Shown piece after piece: positions 8,760 to 16,352 of a DNA stretch of 26,772 nt. The notes under the pieces were generated by a model, which did no database searches, was not told where the DNA came from, and saw only the letters and a list, made by a program, of their open reading frames with translations. Each line of letters opens with the position of its first letter. Within the stretch, counting starts at the first letter, position 1. The DNA comes from Ardenticatenales bacterium. Lineage in GTDB: Bacteria; Chloroflexota; Anaerolineae; Promineifilales; Promineifilaceae. The stretch spans positions 1 to 26,772 of the forward strand of contig JACKBM010000071.1 in the NCBI GenBank assembly GCA_020634575.1. The letters run 5' to 3'. The translations under genes and the position numbers were made by a program.

Positions 8760-10811
8760 ATGATACCCAACAACGTCACGGCAGCCCCGCGGCCTCATGC
8801 CCGCTTTCTATTTGTCACCTTGCTCGTCTTTTTGCTAACCATACTGGGTGGTTCACTGCGCATTTTTGCTCAGGGCAGCTCGACCTTTGCCTGGCGCGAG
8901 GTCAGCCCCAACCCGGGCCGCCGCTTTGAAGGGCCAGCGCTGGTCATCAATAACAGGCTGGTCGTCTTTGGCGGCTTTGACGAGGCCCTCAATGCTCAGA
9001 CCCGGGTCGACGCTTATGATCCGGCCACCGATAGCTGGAGCAGCCTCAGCGATATGCCCGTTGCCGTGACCCATGTCCTGCCAGTGCGCGACGGCAACAC
9101 CATCTGGTTTGTGGGCGGCTTTGTGGGTAACGACCCCGGTCCAGCGACTAATATCGTCTGGCGTTATGACGTTGCTACTGACAGCTGGTCGGCTGGCCCC
9201 GCTCTGCCGGCGCCGCGGGCTGGTGGCACGGCTGCTGTGGCCAATGGCGAATTGCATTACATTGGCGGTTTCGCCGACCGGGATGATACGCGGACGGAAC
9301 ATTTTGTTCTTGATCTGGGCAATCCGGTAACCTGGACGACAGAGCCAGCCATGCCGCAGCCGCGTGGCCATAGCGCCGGGGCGGCTGTGAATGGGATCAT
9401 TTACGTCTTTGGTGGTCAGATTCGCCACGATACGACGCCCATTGATCAATCGGAAGCGTTTGCCTATGACACAGTGAGCAATAACTGGCAACAGGTCGCA
9501 AATCTGCCCAGTGATCGCTCCCATTTTGAGCCGGGTACTTTTGTCTACGATGGGCGCATCATCATCGCCGGCGGCCGCAACAACGTCAACTTCCAGGATT
9601 CGCTCAGCGACATGACCATGTATGATCCGGCTCTGGATTTATGGGTAGCCCTACCGGAGCTGCCGGCGGCGCTGCTGGCACCGGGGGTGAAACGGATCGG
9701 CACTGATCTGGTATTGAGCAATGGTGGTTTTAATTGGGATCAACCCCAGGTGACGACCTACACCACGCCCTGGCTGACGGCTTGGGAGACAGCTACGGCG
9801 TCGCCGCCGGCGGCTGTTGGGCAGACGGCAACCGGCCGGATCGGCCAGGAAATCCTCCTCCTCGGCAGCGGCACAGCCGCTATTCAGCTCTATGATCTTG
9901 CCCGCAACAGCTGGCGCACGGTCAGCAGCCGCGCCCTGCCCCCGTTCCCGGACGACGGTTATGCGGCGGCTGTATTTAATGACGAACTGTATCTGTTTGG
10001 CGGGCTGGGACCTGCCGCTGGCCTGGTGCAGATCTACAATCCGGCCCTGGATAGCTGGCGGCTGGGGGCGCCGCTGCCATTTCCGGCTGGCCTGGCGACA
10101 GCCACGCTTATCAGCAACCAGATTTACCTGGCCGGCGGTGTCGTTGGCGGCGTAACCACGCCGGCGGCCGCCCGCTACGATCCCCTCGGGAACAGCTGGA
10201 CAAGCCTACCGGCACTGCCACAGGGCCGGCATTACGCTTCAGCCGGCACGGATGGCAGCCGTCTGTTTATCTTCGGCGGCCGTGAAGGGCCTCTGGCGCC
10301 AAACGATGGGACCAATACCGTACAGATTTTTGATCCGCTCCTCAATACCTGGACCAGTAGCAGCGATGGTTTCCTGACACCACTACCGCAAGCGCGAGCC
10401 GGCATGGGGCGGGCGCTGTATGCTGGCGACGAATTCTATTTGCTGGGTGGTGAGACGGTGAGCGGGGCCGGGGCAAATCCGGCCGGTGTCTACGACCGGG
10501 TCGACATCTACAACCCGGCCACCAACAGCTGGCGGCCGGGGCCAGCGTTGCCGGCCGGCCGGCATGGGCATGACCCGGTTTTGGTATCCGGCCGGATCTA
10601 CCTCTTTGGCGGCGCCACGGCAACTGGTACCGGCGGCTCGACGTTAGCAGCGGTCTACAATCCCGTCTCCGGCGCCGGCGCACCAACAGCGATCACAGGC
10701 CAGGCCGGGGGGCAGGCCACACGTCTGCCCTGGTTACTCTGGGGCAGTCTCGTTGGTTTGCTTCTGGCAACTGCACTGCTGGCAGCCAGAAGCCGCCGCC
10801 AGGTCGACTAA
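8760..10811 (+). CDS. Membrane-anchored extracellular kelch-repeat protein (about 12 motifs)
   Basis: A 683-residue protein made almost entirely of kelch motifs, each with a (V/I)(F/L)GG strand turn followed by Y(D/N)P...W. I count about twelve, from RLVVFGGF (residue ~66) to RIYLFGGA; number six (LSNGGF) and seven (LLLGSG) are degenerate. Twelve motifs would make two six-bladed beta-propellers. The N-terminus has a hydrophobic export segment (FLFVTLLVFLLTILGGSLRIFA) and the C-terminus a transmembrane helix (about 658-676) ending in RSRRQVD, so the propellers should face outwards on a single anchor. AGGAGAGG precedes the ATG. Kelch propellers usually bind proteins or glycans; no catalytic residues can be assigned. 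The stop codon directly abuts the repeat array that follows. Confidence 0.88.
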   Translation: MIPNNVTAAPRPHARFLFVTLLVFLLTILGGSLRIFAQGSSTFAWREVSPNPGRRFEGPALVINNRLVVFGGFDEALNAQTRVDAYDPATDSWSSLSDMPVAVTHVLPVRDGNTIWFVGGFVGNDPGPATNIVWRYDVATDSWSAGPALPAPRAGGTAAVANGELHYIGGFADRDDTRTEHFVLDLGNPVTWTTEPAMPQPRGHSAGAAVNGIIYVFGGQIRHDTTPIDQSEAFAYDTVSNNWQQVANLPSDRSHFEPGTFVYDGRIIIAGGRNNVNFQDSLSDMTMYDPALDLWVALPELPAALLAPGVKRIGTDLVLSNGGFNWDQPQVTTYTTPWLTAWETATASPPAAVGQTATGRIGQEILLLGSGTAAIQLYDLARNSWRTVSSRALPPFPDDGYAAAVFNDELYLFGGLGPAAGLVQIYNPALDSWRLGAPLPFPAGLATATLISNQIYLAGGVVGGVTTPAAARYDPLGNSWTSLPALPQGRHYASAGTDGSRLFIFGGREGPLAPNDGTNTVQIFDPLLNTWTSSSDGFLTPLPQARAGMGRALYAGDEFYLLGGETVSGAGANPAGVYDRVDIYNPATNSWRPGPALPAGRHGHDPVLVSGRIYLFGGATATGTGGSTLAAVYNPVSGAGAPTAITGQAGGQATRLPWLLWGSLVGLLLATALLAARSRRQVD

Positions 10812-11020
10812 CCCGACGGGTCCCCACCAACCCGACGGCGCACTGACGGTCCCCACGACGGTCCACCACCCGACGGGTCCCCACCACCCGACGGGTCCCC
10901 ACCAACCCGACGGGTCCCCACCAACCCGACGGTCCACCACCCGACGGGTCCACCCGACGGGTCCACTACCCGACGGGTCCACCCGACGGGTCCGCCAACC
11001 CGACGGGTCCCCACCAACCC
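10811..11020 (+). repeat. Tandem array 1 of an ACCCGACGGGTCC unit
   Basis: Nine exact copies of CCCGACGGGTCC start at 10812, 10869, 10887, 10906, 10940, 10953, 10969, 10982 and 10999, with degenerate copies between (for example 10831 and 10925). Start-to-start spacing varies from 13 to 19 bases because a CACCA-type tail after each core is kept or lost. The core is a near-palindrome (ACCCG-A-CGGGT). The array starts on the last base of the kelch gene's stop codon and ends about 20 bases before the parA promoter. A degenerate relative lies at 24509-24861. Spacing is too short and irregular for CRISPR. The open frames through it are low-complexity artefacts. Confidence 0.92.
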
Positions 11021-11028
11021 CGCAGAAC

Positions 11029-11046
11029 TGTAAACCCCGGTTGACA
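11029..11046. promoter_or_regulatory. Putative ParB-binding site (parS-like) in the parAB promoter
   Basis: TGTAAACCCCGGTTGACA matches 16 of 18 positions of the perfect palindrome TGTCAACCGCGGTTGACA found at 13917 and 18019. Its right end is the -35 hexamer of the parA promoter, so a bound protein would block RNA polymerase. Assignment to ParB is an inference from proximity and symmetry. A weaker core, GAACCCCGGTTC, lies at 12944-12955 just after parB. Confidence 0.5.
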
Positions 11047-11069
11047 CTTCTCTCGGAATCGGCTATGTT
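11041..11069 (+). promoter_or_regulatory. Sigma-70-type promoter of the parAB operon
   Basis: TTGACA (11041-11046) and TATGTT (11064-11069) are separated by exactly 17 bases. The -35 is perfect and the -10 matches 4 of 6. Transcription would start near 11076, leaving a leader of about 60 bases before the parA ATG. Confidence 0.6.
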
Positions 11070-11137
11070 TGGGCCATATGTTCTAGCACCCGGTTTGCGC
11101 GCTGTCCTGTCGTGCGCAGCGAGATCTCGGAGGGGAA

Positions 11138-11917
11138 ATGGCCCGTATTGTCTCTATCGCGATGCAAAAAGGGGGCGTCGGCAAGACGACCACCACCATG
11201 AACCTGGCCGCTGCTTTGCAGCAGGCTGGTCAATCTGTCCTCGCTGTTGATCTGGACCCGCAGGGTAACCTGACCCAGCACACCGGCCTGAACCCCGAAC
11301 AACTCACGCCAACCATCTACAATGCGTTCAAGGCCGAAATTGAGGGCTTTGAGAGCAATATTCGCCAGGCGATTTACAAGACCCATGAAGGGTTTGACAT
11401 CCTGCCCTCGCAGCCGGAGTTGAGCCTGACCGAGCTGGCGCTGATGAATACATTGAGCCGGGAACGGGTATTGGCAACTTTGCTGGAACCTTTGCGCCCC
11501 CTCTACGATTACATTCTCATCGACTGCAGCCCGTCGCTTGGCCTGCTGGTGGTAAACGCGCTGACGGCTTCGGACAGCGTCATCATCCCGATTCAGGCGG
11601 AATATTTGGCCGCGCGTGGCGCTTACATGATCATGTCCACCATCGAGACCGTGCGGCGCAAAAAGCTGAATTCCGACCTGGTCATCGACGGCATCCTGCT
11701 GACGATGGCGGACACCCGCACGCTCATGGCCAAGGATATCCAGGAAGCGGTCACCCAGCAGTTTGGCAGTGGCCAGCGCATTTTCCAGGCAATTGTGCGC
11801 CGCTCCATCCGCTTTGGTGAGAGCGCCGCCGCCGGGCAGAGCATCCTGAGCTATGAGCCAGACAGCCAGGGTGCTGAAGCGTATCGCCAGGTTGCCCAGG
11901 AGCTTTTGCATGAGTAA
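11138..11917 (+). CDS. parA: ParA/Soj chromosome-partitioning ATPase
   Basis: A 259-residue ParA/Soj-type ATPase. In the family, ATP-bound dimers coat DNA and, with ParB bound at parS, move the chromosome origin region. The deviant Walker A KGGVGKTT is at residues 11-18, the Walker A' segment reads LAVDLDPQGNLT, and Walker B reads YILIDCSPSLGLL. There is no N-terminal DNA-binding helix-turn-helix, so it is the short chromosomal (or type Ib) form. GGAGG at 11129-11133 precedes the ATG. The 3' end overlaps the parB start in ATGAGTAA, which implies translational coupling. The tandem array and putative ParB site lie directly upstream. Confidence 0.92.
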   Translation: MARIVSIAMQKGGVGKTTTTMNLAAALQQAGQSVLAVDLDPQGNLTQHTGLNPEQLTPTIYNAFKAEIEGFESNIRQAIYKTHEGFDILPSQPELSLTELALMNTLSRERVLATLLEPLRPLYDYILIDCSPSLGLLVVNALTASDSVIIPIQAEYLAARGAYMIMSTIETVRRKKLNSDLVIDGILLTMADTRTLMAKDIQEAVTQQFGSGQRIFQAIVRRSIRFGESAAAGQSILSYEPDSQGAEAYRQVAQELLHE

Positions 11918-12941
11918 GAAACGCGAGCGCGCCAAAATCAACCTGGCGCCCCAGGTCCCGGCCCGCAGCGGTGATCTGGAGATGCTGTTCAGCAATGAGC
12001 AGGACACGGAGCAGGCGTCCGGCCTCGTCCTGGTGCGGCTGCGCGTCGACGCGGTCCAGCCGGATCCCGATCAGCCGCGGCGGACTTTTCCGCCAGAATC
12101 GCTGCAGGAGCTGGCCGATAGCATTGCCCAGGATGGCGTGATTCAGCCCATTGAAGTAACCCAGGTCAGCAAGCAGCAATACCGCATCGTCCACGGCGAA
12201 CGGCGCTGGCGGGCGGCGCGCATGGCCGGGCTGGAGACGATCCCGGCTGTGGTGCAGCGGCGTGATTACGACATTGTGACCCGCTTTGTGCGCCAGCTGG
12301 TGGAAAACATCCAGCGCGAAGATCTGAACGACGTGGATCGGGCTGCCGGTCTGCTGCATTTGCGCGATCTAATGCAGGAAGAAATCGCCGCCGAGGCACT
12401 GCACAAAGGGGATAAGCAGCCCTGGGGCAGCAAAATCACCTGGGCCAAAGTGGGTAAACGACTGGGCTATTCGCGGCAGCGGATCCACCAGCTCATCCAG
12501 CTCCTGAAACTTCCTGAGGAGATCCAGGAAGCGATCCGCCAGGGCGAGCTCAGCGAACGGGAGACCCGCGTTTATCACGGGCTGACAGCGACACAGCAAC
12601 GACAACTACACGAAGCGCGGATGAACGGTGATGTCTCGTCTGAAGAGATGCGGCACGTAGCCCGGCATATTAAGGAGATGCCCCGGAAGCAGGTCACCGA
12701 GGCGATCAACGAGATCCGCCACATCCGCTCGTTACCGGCCCCACAACCGCAGACAAGTCGGTCCAAGCGGTCACTCAAGCAAAATCTCAATCGAATCAGT
12801 TTTGCGCAACATCACCTCAGCACGGTGGTTATTGCAGATGGGTTGGATGATGAGGAGCGGCAGCAGCTCAGCAGCGCCCTGGGTGCCCTGGCAGCTGATG
12901 TCGCGGCCCTGCTTCAGGTGGTCGATGGTCCGAATGATTAA
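11910..12941 (+). CDS. parB: ParB/Spo0J chromosome-partitioning protein
   Basis: A 343-residue ParB that should bind parS and spread as a CTP-dependent clamp. The ATG at 11910 is preferred to upstream starts because it gives MSKKRERAK, overlaps the parA stop (ATGAGTAA) and has CAGGAG at 11897-11902. The N-terminal domain shows DPDQPRRTF, the CTP-binding GERRWRAAR motif and ENIQREDLN. The central helix-turn-helix is seen in WAKVGKRLGYSRQRIHQLIQ, followed by LSERETRVYHGL. The C-terminal part is less conserved, as usual, and should dimerise. Compared with Soj/Spo0J-type proteins the region after the ENIQRE motif carries an insertion (EAALHKGDKQP-like, near residues 165-175), a minor oddity. Confidence 0.92.
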   Translation: MSKKRERAKINLAPQVPARSGDLEMLFSNEQDTEQASGLVLVRLRVDAVQPDPDQPRRTFPPESLQELADSIAQDGVIQPIEVTQVSKQQYRIVHGERRWRAARMAGLETIPAVVQRRDYDIVTRFVRQLVENIQREDLNDVDRAAGLLHLRDLMQEEIAAEALHKGDKQPWGSKITWAKVGKRLGYSRQRIHQLIQLLKLPEEIQEAIRQGELSERETRVYHGLTATQQRQLHEARMNGDVSSEEMRHVARHIKEMPRKQVTEAINEIRHIRSLPAPQPQTSRSKRSLKQNLNRISFAQHHLSTVVIADGLDDEERQQLSSALGALAADVAALLQVVDGPND

Positions 12942-12973
12942 TTGAACCCCGGTTCGTTTCCCTGGAATTTTAG

Positions 12974-14482
12974 ATGAGCATGGATGGTTTTGCCACACCG
13001 GCCGGTACCCAACGTTTCGCCCAACGCCATGACGGGCTTGCCTTCAACCCATTGGGCCGCACTGGCTTGTGGACCAGCCCGGCCGGCTTTGGCAGCTACC
13101 GGGTCAATACGGACAACGAGATACAACGCAATGCCCTGAACGCGGCCCTGCAATCCGGCCTCAACCTGATTGACACCAGCGCTAACTATGGCGACGGCGG
13201 GGCAGAACTGCTCATCGGCCAGGTTTTGGGCCAGCTTGTGGACCGGGGCGAGCTCAGGCGGGATGAAATCATCCTGGTCTCCAAAGCGGGCTATCTGCAA
13301 GGCCAAAACCTGACCCTCAGCCAGGAGCGCAAAGCTGCCGGCAACCCATTTCCTGATCTGGTCGAATACATGCCCGGGCTGGAGCATTGTATCCACCCGG
13401 AGTTCCTGGCGGATCAACTCAGCCGCAGCCTGGAAAGGCTTGGTGTCGCCACGCTCGACATCTACCTGCTGCACAATCCCGAATATTATCTGAGCTGGGC
13501 TGTCAAAGCGGGTTTGCCACTGCCGGAAGCGCGGGCTGAATATTACCGTCGCCTGGGCCTGGCTTTCACCCATCTTGAGAGCGAAGTGGCTGCGGGCCGC
13601 ATCAGGGCTTATGGGCTCAGCTCGAACAGCCTGCCCCACCCTGCTGACGCAGCCGACTTCACTTCCCTGCAGGAAATCCTGGATCTCGTCCAGTCTAGAG
13701 GGCTGGAGAATTTTCATTGCATTCAGCTACCCGCCAACCTGCTGGAAACAGGCGCCTTTACCGAGGCCAATCAGCCGGGCGGGCTGACGGTGCTGCAGTT
13801 GGCTGCAGCCACAGGCATCGCCACCCTGATCAACCGGCCGCTCAATGCGATCGCCGCTGACACGCTCTACCGGTTGGCTTCTGTGCCGCCGATGGCTGCG
13901 CCGGATGAGGCGGAAGTGTCAACCGCGGTTGACAGGTTGGCCGGGCTGGAGGCTCAATTTGAGGCTGAGATTTTGCCTGGCTTGCTCCTGGGGGCACAGG
14001 AAAAAGAGCGAGTGCCGGCTCTGCTGGTGACCGGCCGGATCCTGGCCCAACGCTGGCACGACCTGGGCAACTGGCAACAATGGCAGGATATCCAGGCCAC
14101 TGCCTTTATCCCCCGCCTGCGGGCCATAGCCGAACTACTCCTGCAACGGCGCAATCTACCCACCGGGGCCCAGGCCTGGCTGGAACAATACGCTGTCCAG
14201 GCTGAGACAGCCCTCTCACTTGTCAGCCGCTATTACCAGGCCCAGGGCGCTGAAATCGCCCAGAAGCTCCAGGATGCGGCGCAACAGGCTGATCCGGCCT
14301 GGGAGGCCCCCACGCTCAGCCAAAGCGCTCTACGCGCCTTACGGAGCAGTATTGGCGTAGATTGTGTCCTCGTCGGCGCCCGCCAGGTCGCTTATGTGGC
14401 GGATGTGATGCGGGAGCTGTTCCGGCCGGTGGTGCGGGAGGCGCGGTGGGAGAGTTGGGAGAGGTTGGCTGATAGCTGTTAG
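12974..14482 (+). CDS. Aldo/keto reductase with a large helical insertion
   Basis: A 502-residue aldo/keto reductase, an NAD(P)H-dependent carbonyl reductase fold. The catalytic tetrad is visible: D67 and Y72 in IDTSANYGDG, K104 in LVSKAGYLQG, H167 in YLLHNPEYYL. The usual C-terminal cofactor segment appears only near the end (ALRSSIGVDCVLVGARQVAYV). About 120 extra, mostly helical residues (roughly 330-455) are inserted before it; most family members are about 280-350 residues. The substrate is unknown. No clear ribosome site precedes the ATG. Two oddities: an 18-bp perfect palindrome (13917-13934), proposed as parS, is embedded in the codons for VSTAVDR, and the last codons and stop lie inside a repeat element. 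Confidence 0.82.
   Translation: MSMDGFATPAGTQRFAQRHDGLAFNPLGRTGLWTSPAGFGSYRVNTDNEIQRNALNAALQSGLNLIDTSANYGDGGAELLIGQVLGQLVDRGELRRDEIILVSKAGYLQGQNLTLSQERKAAGNPFPDLVEYMPGLEHCIHPEFLADQLSRSLERLGVATLDIYLLHNPEYYLSWAVKAGLPLPEARAEYYRRLGLAFTHLESEVAAGRIRAYGLSSNSLPHPADAADFTSLQEILDLVQSRGLENFHCIQLPANLLETGAFTEANQPGGLTVLQLAAATGIATLINRPLNAIAADTLYRLASVPPMAAPDEAEVSTAVDRLAGLEAQFEAEILPGLLLGAQEKERVPALLVTGRILAQRWHDLGNWQQWQDIQATAFIPRLRAIAELLLQRRNLPTGAQAWLEQYAVQAETALSLVSRYYQAQGAEIAQKLQDAAQQADPAWEAPTLSQSALRALRSSIGVDCVLVGARQVAYVADVMRELFRPVVREARWESWERLADSC
13917..13934. promoter_or_regulatory. Perfect 18-bp palindrome, candidate parS site inside the aldo/keto reductase gene
   Basis: TGTCAACCGCGGTTGACA is perfectly self-complementary and identical to the core of the 38-bp palindrome at 18009-18046. 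It lies about 1 kb after parB. ParB sites within coding sequence near parAB are known from other bacteria; the assignment here is inferred. Confidence 0.5.
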
Positions 14483-14636
14483 CTGTTAGTACGGGCCTTC
14501 GGCCCTTTCAGCGATCAGTACGGCCTGCGGCCTTTCGGTGATGGTGGCCGTGTGCTACCCACTGACCGCTGAAAGCGAAGCGTACTGATAGCTGAAAGCG
14601 AAGCGTACTAACAGCTAACAGCTAACAGCTAATAGC
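14467..14636. repeat. Long imperfect inverted-repeat element (AGCTGTTAGC family)
   Basis: The left arm AGCTGTTAGCTGTTAGTACG (14474-14493) and right arm CGTACTAACAGCTAACAGCT (14604-14623) are perfect 20-base reverse complements. An inner pair, TTTCAGCGATCAGTACG and CGTACTGATAGCTGAAA, pairs with one mismatch, and a small GGGCC-TTC-GGCCC hairpin sits in the left arm. Both arms carry tandem AGCTGTT or AGCTAAC heptamers. No ORF is inside, so it is a MITE- or REP-like palindromic repeat, not an insertion sequence. It contains the last codons of the aldo/keto reductase and ends just before the ribosome site of the esterase gene. The same heptamers reappear at the window's end. Confidence 0.8.
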
Positions 14637-14651
14637 TCCAAAGGATAAACT

Positions 14652-15434
14652 ATGCGCCCTCTAACATTTGCCACTGGTTGCGCCCCGTTTTTGTTTCGCG
14701 GTGGGCCGGTGGGTTGTTTGTTGATTCATGGTCTGACGGGAACGCCGCATGATATGCGGCGGCTGGGTGAGCATCTGGCAGCGCGGGGTTACACCGTGTT
14801 GGGGCCGCGGCTGACGCATCATGCCACGCATCCTGAGGATATGAACCGGTCGGCCTGGCACGATTGGTACCTGGCCGCCCTCGATGGCTGGCAAATGCTG
14901 GATATGATCTGTGAACAGGTGGTCGTGGTGGGGGTATCAGCCGGTGGGGTGACAGCGCTGTTGCTGGCCTCACGCGAGGCGGTTTCTGGCGTGGTCTCTA
15001 TCGCCGCGCCGATGATGCCAATGACCGATTGGCGGGTGCGTCTGGCCCGCACCGTCTCGTCGGTGCTGCCGTTTGTGCCCAAGAGTGATCCGGGTGAACA
15101 GCTGGAAAGCGAACGGCTCTATACCTCGTACCCGGTCTGGCCGACCAACGCTGTCGTCGAGCTGACGGACTATCTGCGCCATGTCAATGCCGCCCTGCCG
15201 GCGATCACCGCGCCAGCCCTCGTCATGCATGCCACCGAAGATGACACCGTCCCCCTGGAAAATGCGACCTACATTTATGACCGGTTGGGCTCAGCTGCCA
15301 AGGAAAAGGTGATCTACGAGGTCGCCGAGCATGTCCTGACCGATGGCTCGGTCACCCCTGACCTCTTTGCCCGTGTCACAGCCTTTGTCGAGAAGGTTAC
15401 TGGTTCAGCAGATCAGGCAGAAAATATTGGTTGA
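14652..15434 (+). CDS. Alpha/beta hydrolase, carboxylesterase / monoacylglycerol lipase type
   Basis: A 260-residue soluble alpha/beta hydrolase resembling the Est30 carboxylesterase and monoacylglycerol lipase group. The oxyanion region reads LLIHGLTGTP, the nucleophile is S96 in GVSAGG, the acid is probably D198 in HATEDDTVP, and the histidine is H227 in VAEHVLT. These enzymes cleave short- to medium-chain esters; the substrate cannot be read here. There is no signal peptide. AAGGA lies 6 bases before the ATG, directly after the palindromic repeat element. The 3' end overlaps the convergent AlkZ-related gene by 38 bases. Confidence 0.87.
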   Translation: MRPLTFATGCAPFLFRGGPVGCLLIHGLTGTPHDMRRLGEHLAARGYTVLGPRLTHHATHPEDMNRSAWHDWYLAALDGWQMLDMICEQVVVVGVSAGGVTALLLASREAVSGVVSIAAPMMPMTDWRVRLARTVSSVLPFVPKSDPGEQLESERLYTSYPVWPTNAVVELTDYLRHVNAALPAITAPALVMHATEDDTVPLENATYIYDRLGSAAKEKVIYEVAEHVLTDGSVTPDLFARVTAFVEKVTGSADQAENIG

Positions 15435-16254
15435 GCCGTTTTTGGGTGCCTGCGATGAGCTGGAGCTCCCCCGCCTCAACCAGCGCCGTCAACGTCCGCT
15501 CGCTGTCCGGGTTGGACCATTGAAATAGTTTCTTGAACTCTGCCTCACTGGCAACACCCAGCGAGCTAAAATAGAGTTTGGCCAGATGGCGTCGGGCTTC
15601 GGCCCGCTTTATCTCCCGGGCCTGGGTTGGTATCTCCGGGTAATAGCGATGTAGCAGGTCGTAGATGAAGCTATAGCGCCAGGCGCCGGCCTCAGCAATG
15701 CCGACCGGCAGGATTTTGAAATCCTTTTGCAGCTCGGTCATCACCCGATTGAAGACACTGTTGCTGGCTTTGCTGGTCATGCCGGCCAGCCGCCGCAGAT
15801 TGACAGTGTCTTGCGCCCCTTCCCGCAACAAGGTTTCATAAATTAGTTTGGCCTCGCGGGAGAGCAGGCCATCTTCGTACTGGATCAGATAATCCTGCTC
15901 CGGGTCACCATAGTTTTCGCTGAGCGCGTAGAAGTAGGGAATGGTATCCAGGGCGATCATGGTCGCTTTGCCGCGCAGGATTTTGGCGTAATACCATTGG
16001 CGCTGGTCTAGCATCTGGTCTTTCCAGCCCCAGGTAACGTGGCCGGGGTGATCATGGTCGTCGGAGACCGGCCGGTTCCCCACCACCGCCGTCCATAAGC
16101 TGGGGAAGGGGACATCCTTAATGGGCCAGAAGTAGACAAAGCCGCGCTCGTTCACGTATTGGACCGCGTCAGCCGCGCTCTTGAGTTGTAAGCCATCCGT
16201 CAGGCGAAAGGTGCGCTGGCGGTATTGTTCCAATTGTTCAGTCGAAAAAGTCAC
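15397..16254 (-). CDS. AlkZ-related winged-helix protein (YcaQ superfamily), probable DNA repair
   Basis: A 285-residue protein that I match to AlkZ-related proteins, distant relatives of the YcaQ/AlkZ DNA glycosylases that unhook crosslinks or remove alkylated bases. Supporting segments are the N-terminal YVNERGFVYFWPIKD, a central aromatic-rich stretch, the winged-helix-like RRLAGMTSKASNSVFNRVMTEL (described by its ends), and a helical C-terminus. I cannot point to a proven catalytic residue, so activity is uncertain. The start is set at GTG 16254 because AAGGA lies 6 bases upstream (16261-16265); the longer frame to 16323 reads through a dispersed repeat and would encode an artefactual IAQIHTDL leader. 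It is third in a minus-strand group with a DUF6504-like gene and a DNA-repair radical SAM gene. Confidence 0.6.
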   Translation of the reverse strand: MTFSTEQLEQYRQRTFRLTDGLQLKSAADAVQYVNERGFVYFWPIKDVPFPSLWTAVVGNRPVSDDHDHPGHVTWGWKDQMLDQRQWYYAKILRGKATMIALDTIPYFYALSENYGDPEQDYLIQYEDGLLSREAKLIYETLLREGAQDTVNLRRLAGMTSKASNSVFNRVMTELQKDFKILPVGIAEAGAWRYSFIYDLLHRYYPEIPTQAREIKRAEARRHLAKLYFSSLGVASEAEFKKLFQWSNPDSERTLTALVEAGELQLIAGTQKRLNQYFLPDLLNQ

Positions 16255-16283
16255 AAAGTTTCCTTCGTATAGCCCTGGGTCCC

Positions 16284-16322
16284 TTAGAGAAAGATCTGTG
16301 TGAATCTGCGCAATCTGCGGCA
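16284..16322. repeat. Short dispersed-repeat remnant (atctgtgtgaatctgcgcaatctgcgg type)
   Basis: The stretch at about 16292-16320 contains repeated ATCTGYG words (AATCTGCG, CAATCTGCGG) resembling short intergenic repeats common in environmental genomes. This is recognised by pattern only. Only one copy is in the window, and its main use here is to argue against the upstream start of the AlkZ-related gene. Confidence 0.35.
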
Positions 16323-16352
16323 AAAAAGCTCCGAAATGTATTTTCAGTTTAC

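Noticed and set aside
10811..11020. CRISPR array
   Set aside because: Units are 13-19 bases with irregular spacing and linkers made of the same sequence; there are no unique spacers and no cas genes.
10693..11250. Open reading frames through array 1 on both strands
   Set aside because: They translate to low-complexity Gly/Thr/Arg or Pro/Thr/Gly repeats, have no ribosome site, and overlap the kelch and parA genes.
10811..11917. Plasmid origin with iterons
   Set aside because: There is no replication initiator gene, and the surrounding genes are ordinary chromosomal ones; a centromere-like role is kept as a possibility only.
11853..12941. Longer ParB frame starting at 11853
   Set aside because: ATG 11910 overlaps the parA stop, has CAGGAG upstream and gives a typical basic ParB N-terminus.
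15397..16323. Longer 308-residue form of the AlkZ-related protein
   Set aside because: Its first 23 codons come from a dispersed repeat (IAQIHTDL); the GTG at 16254 has a good ribosome site.
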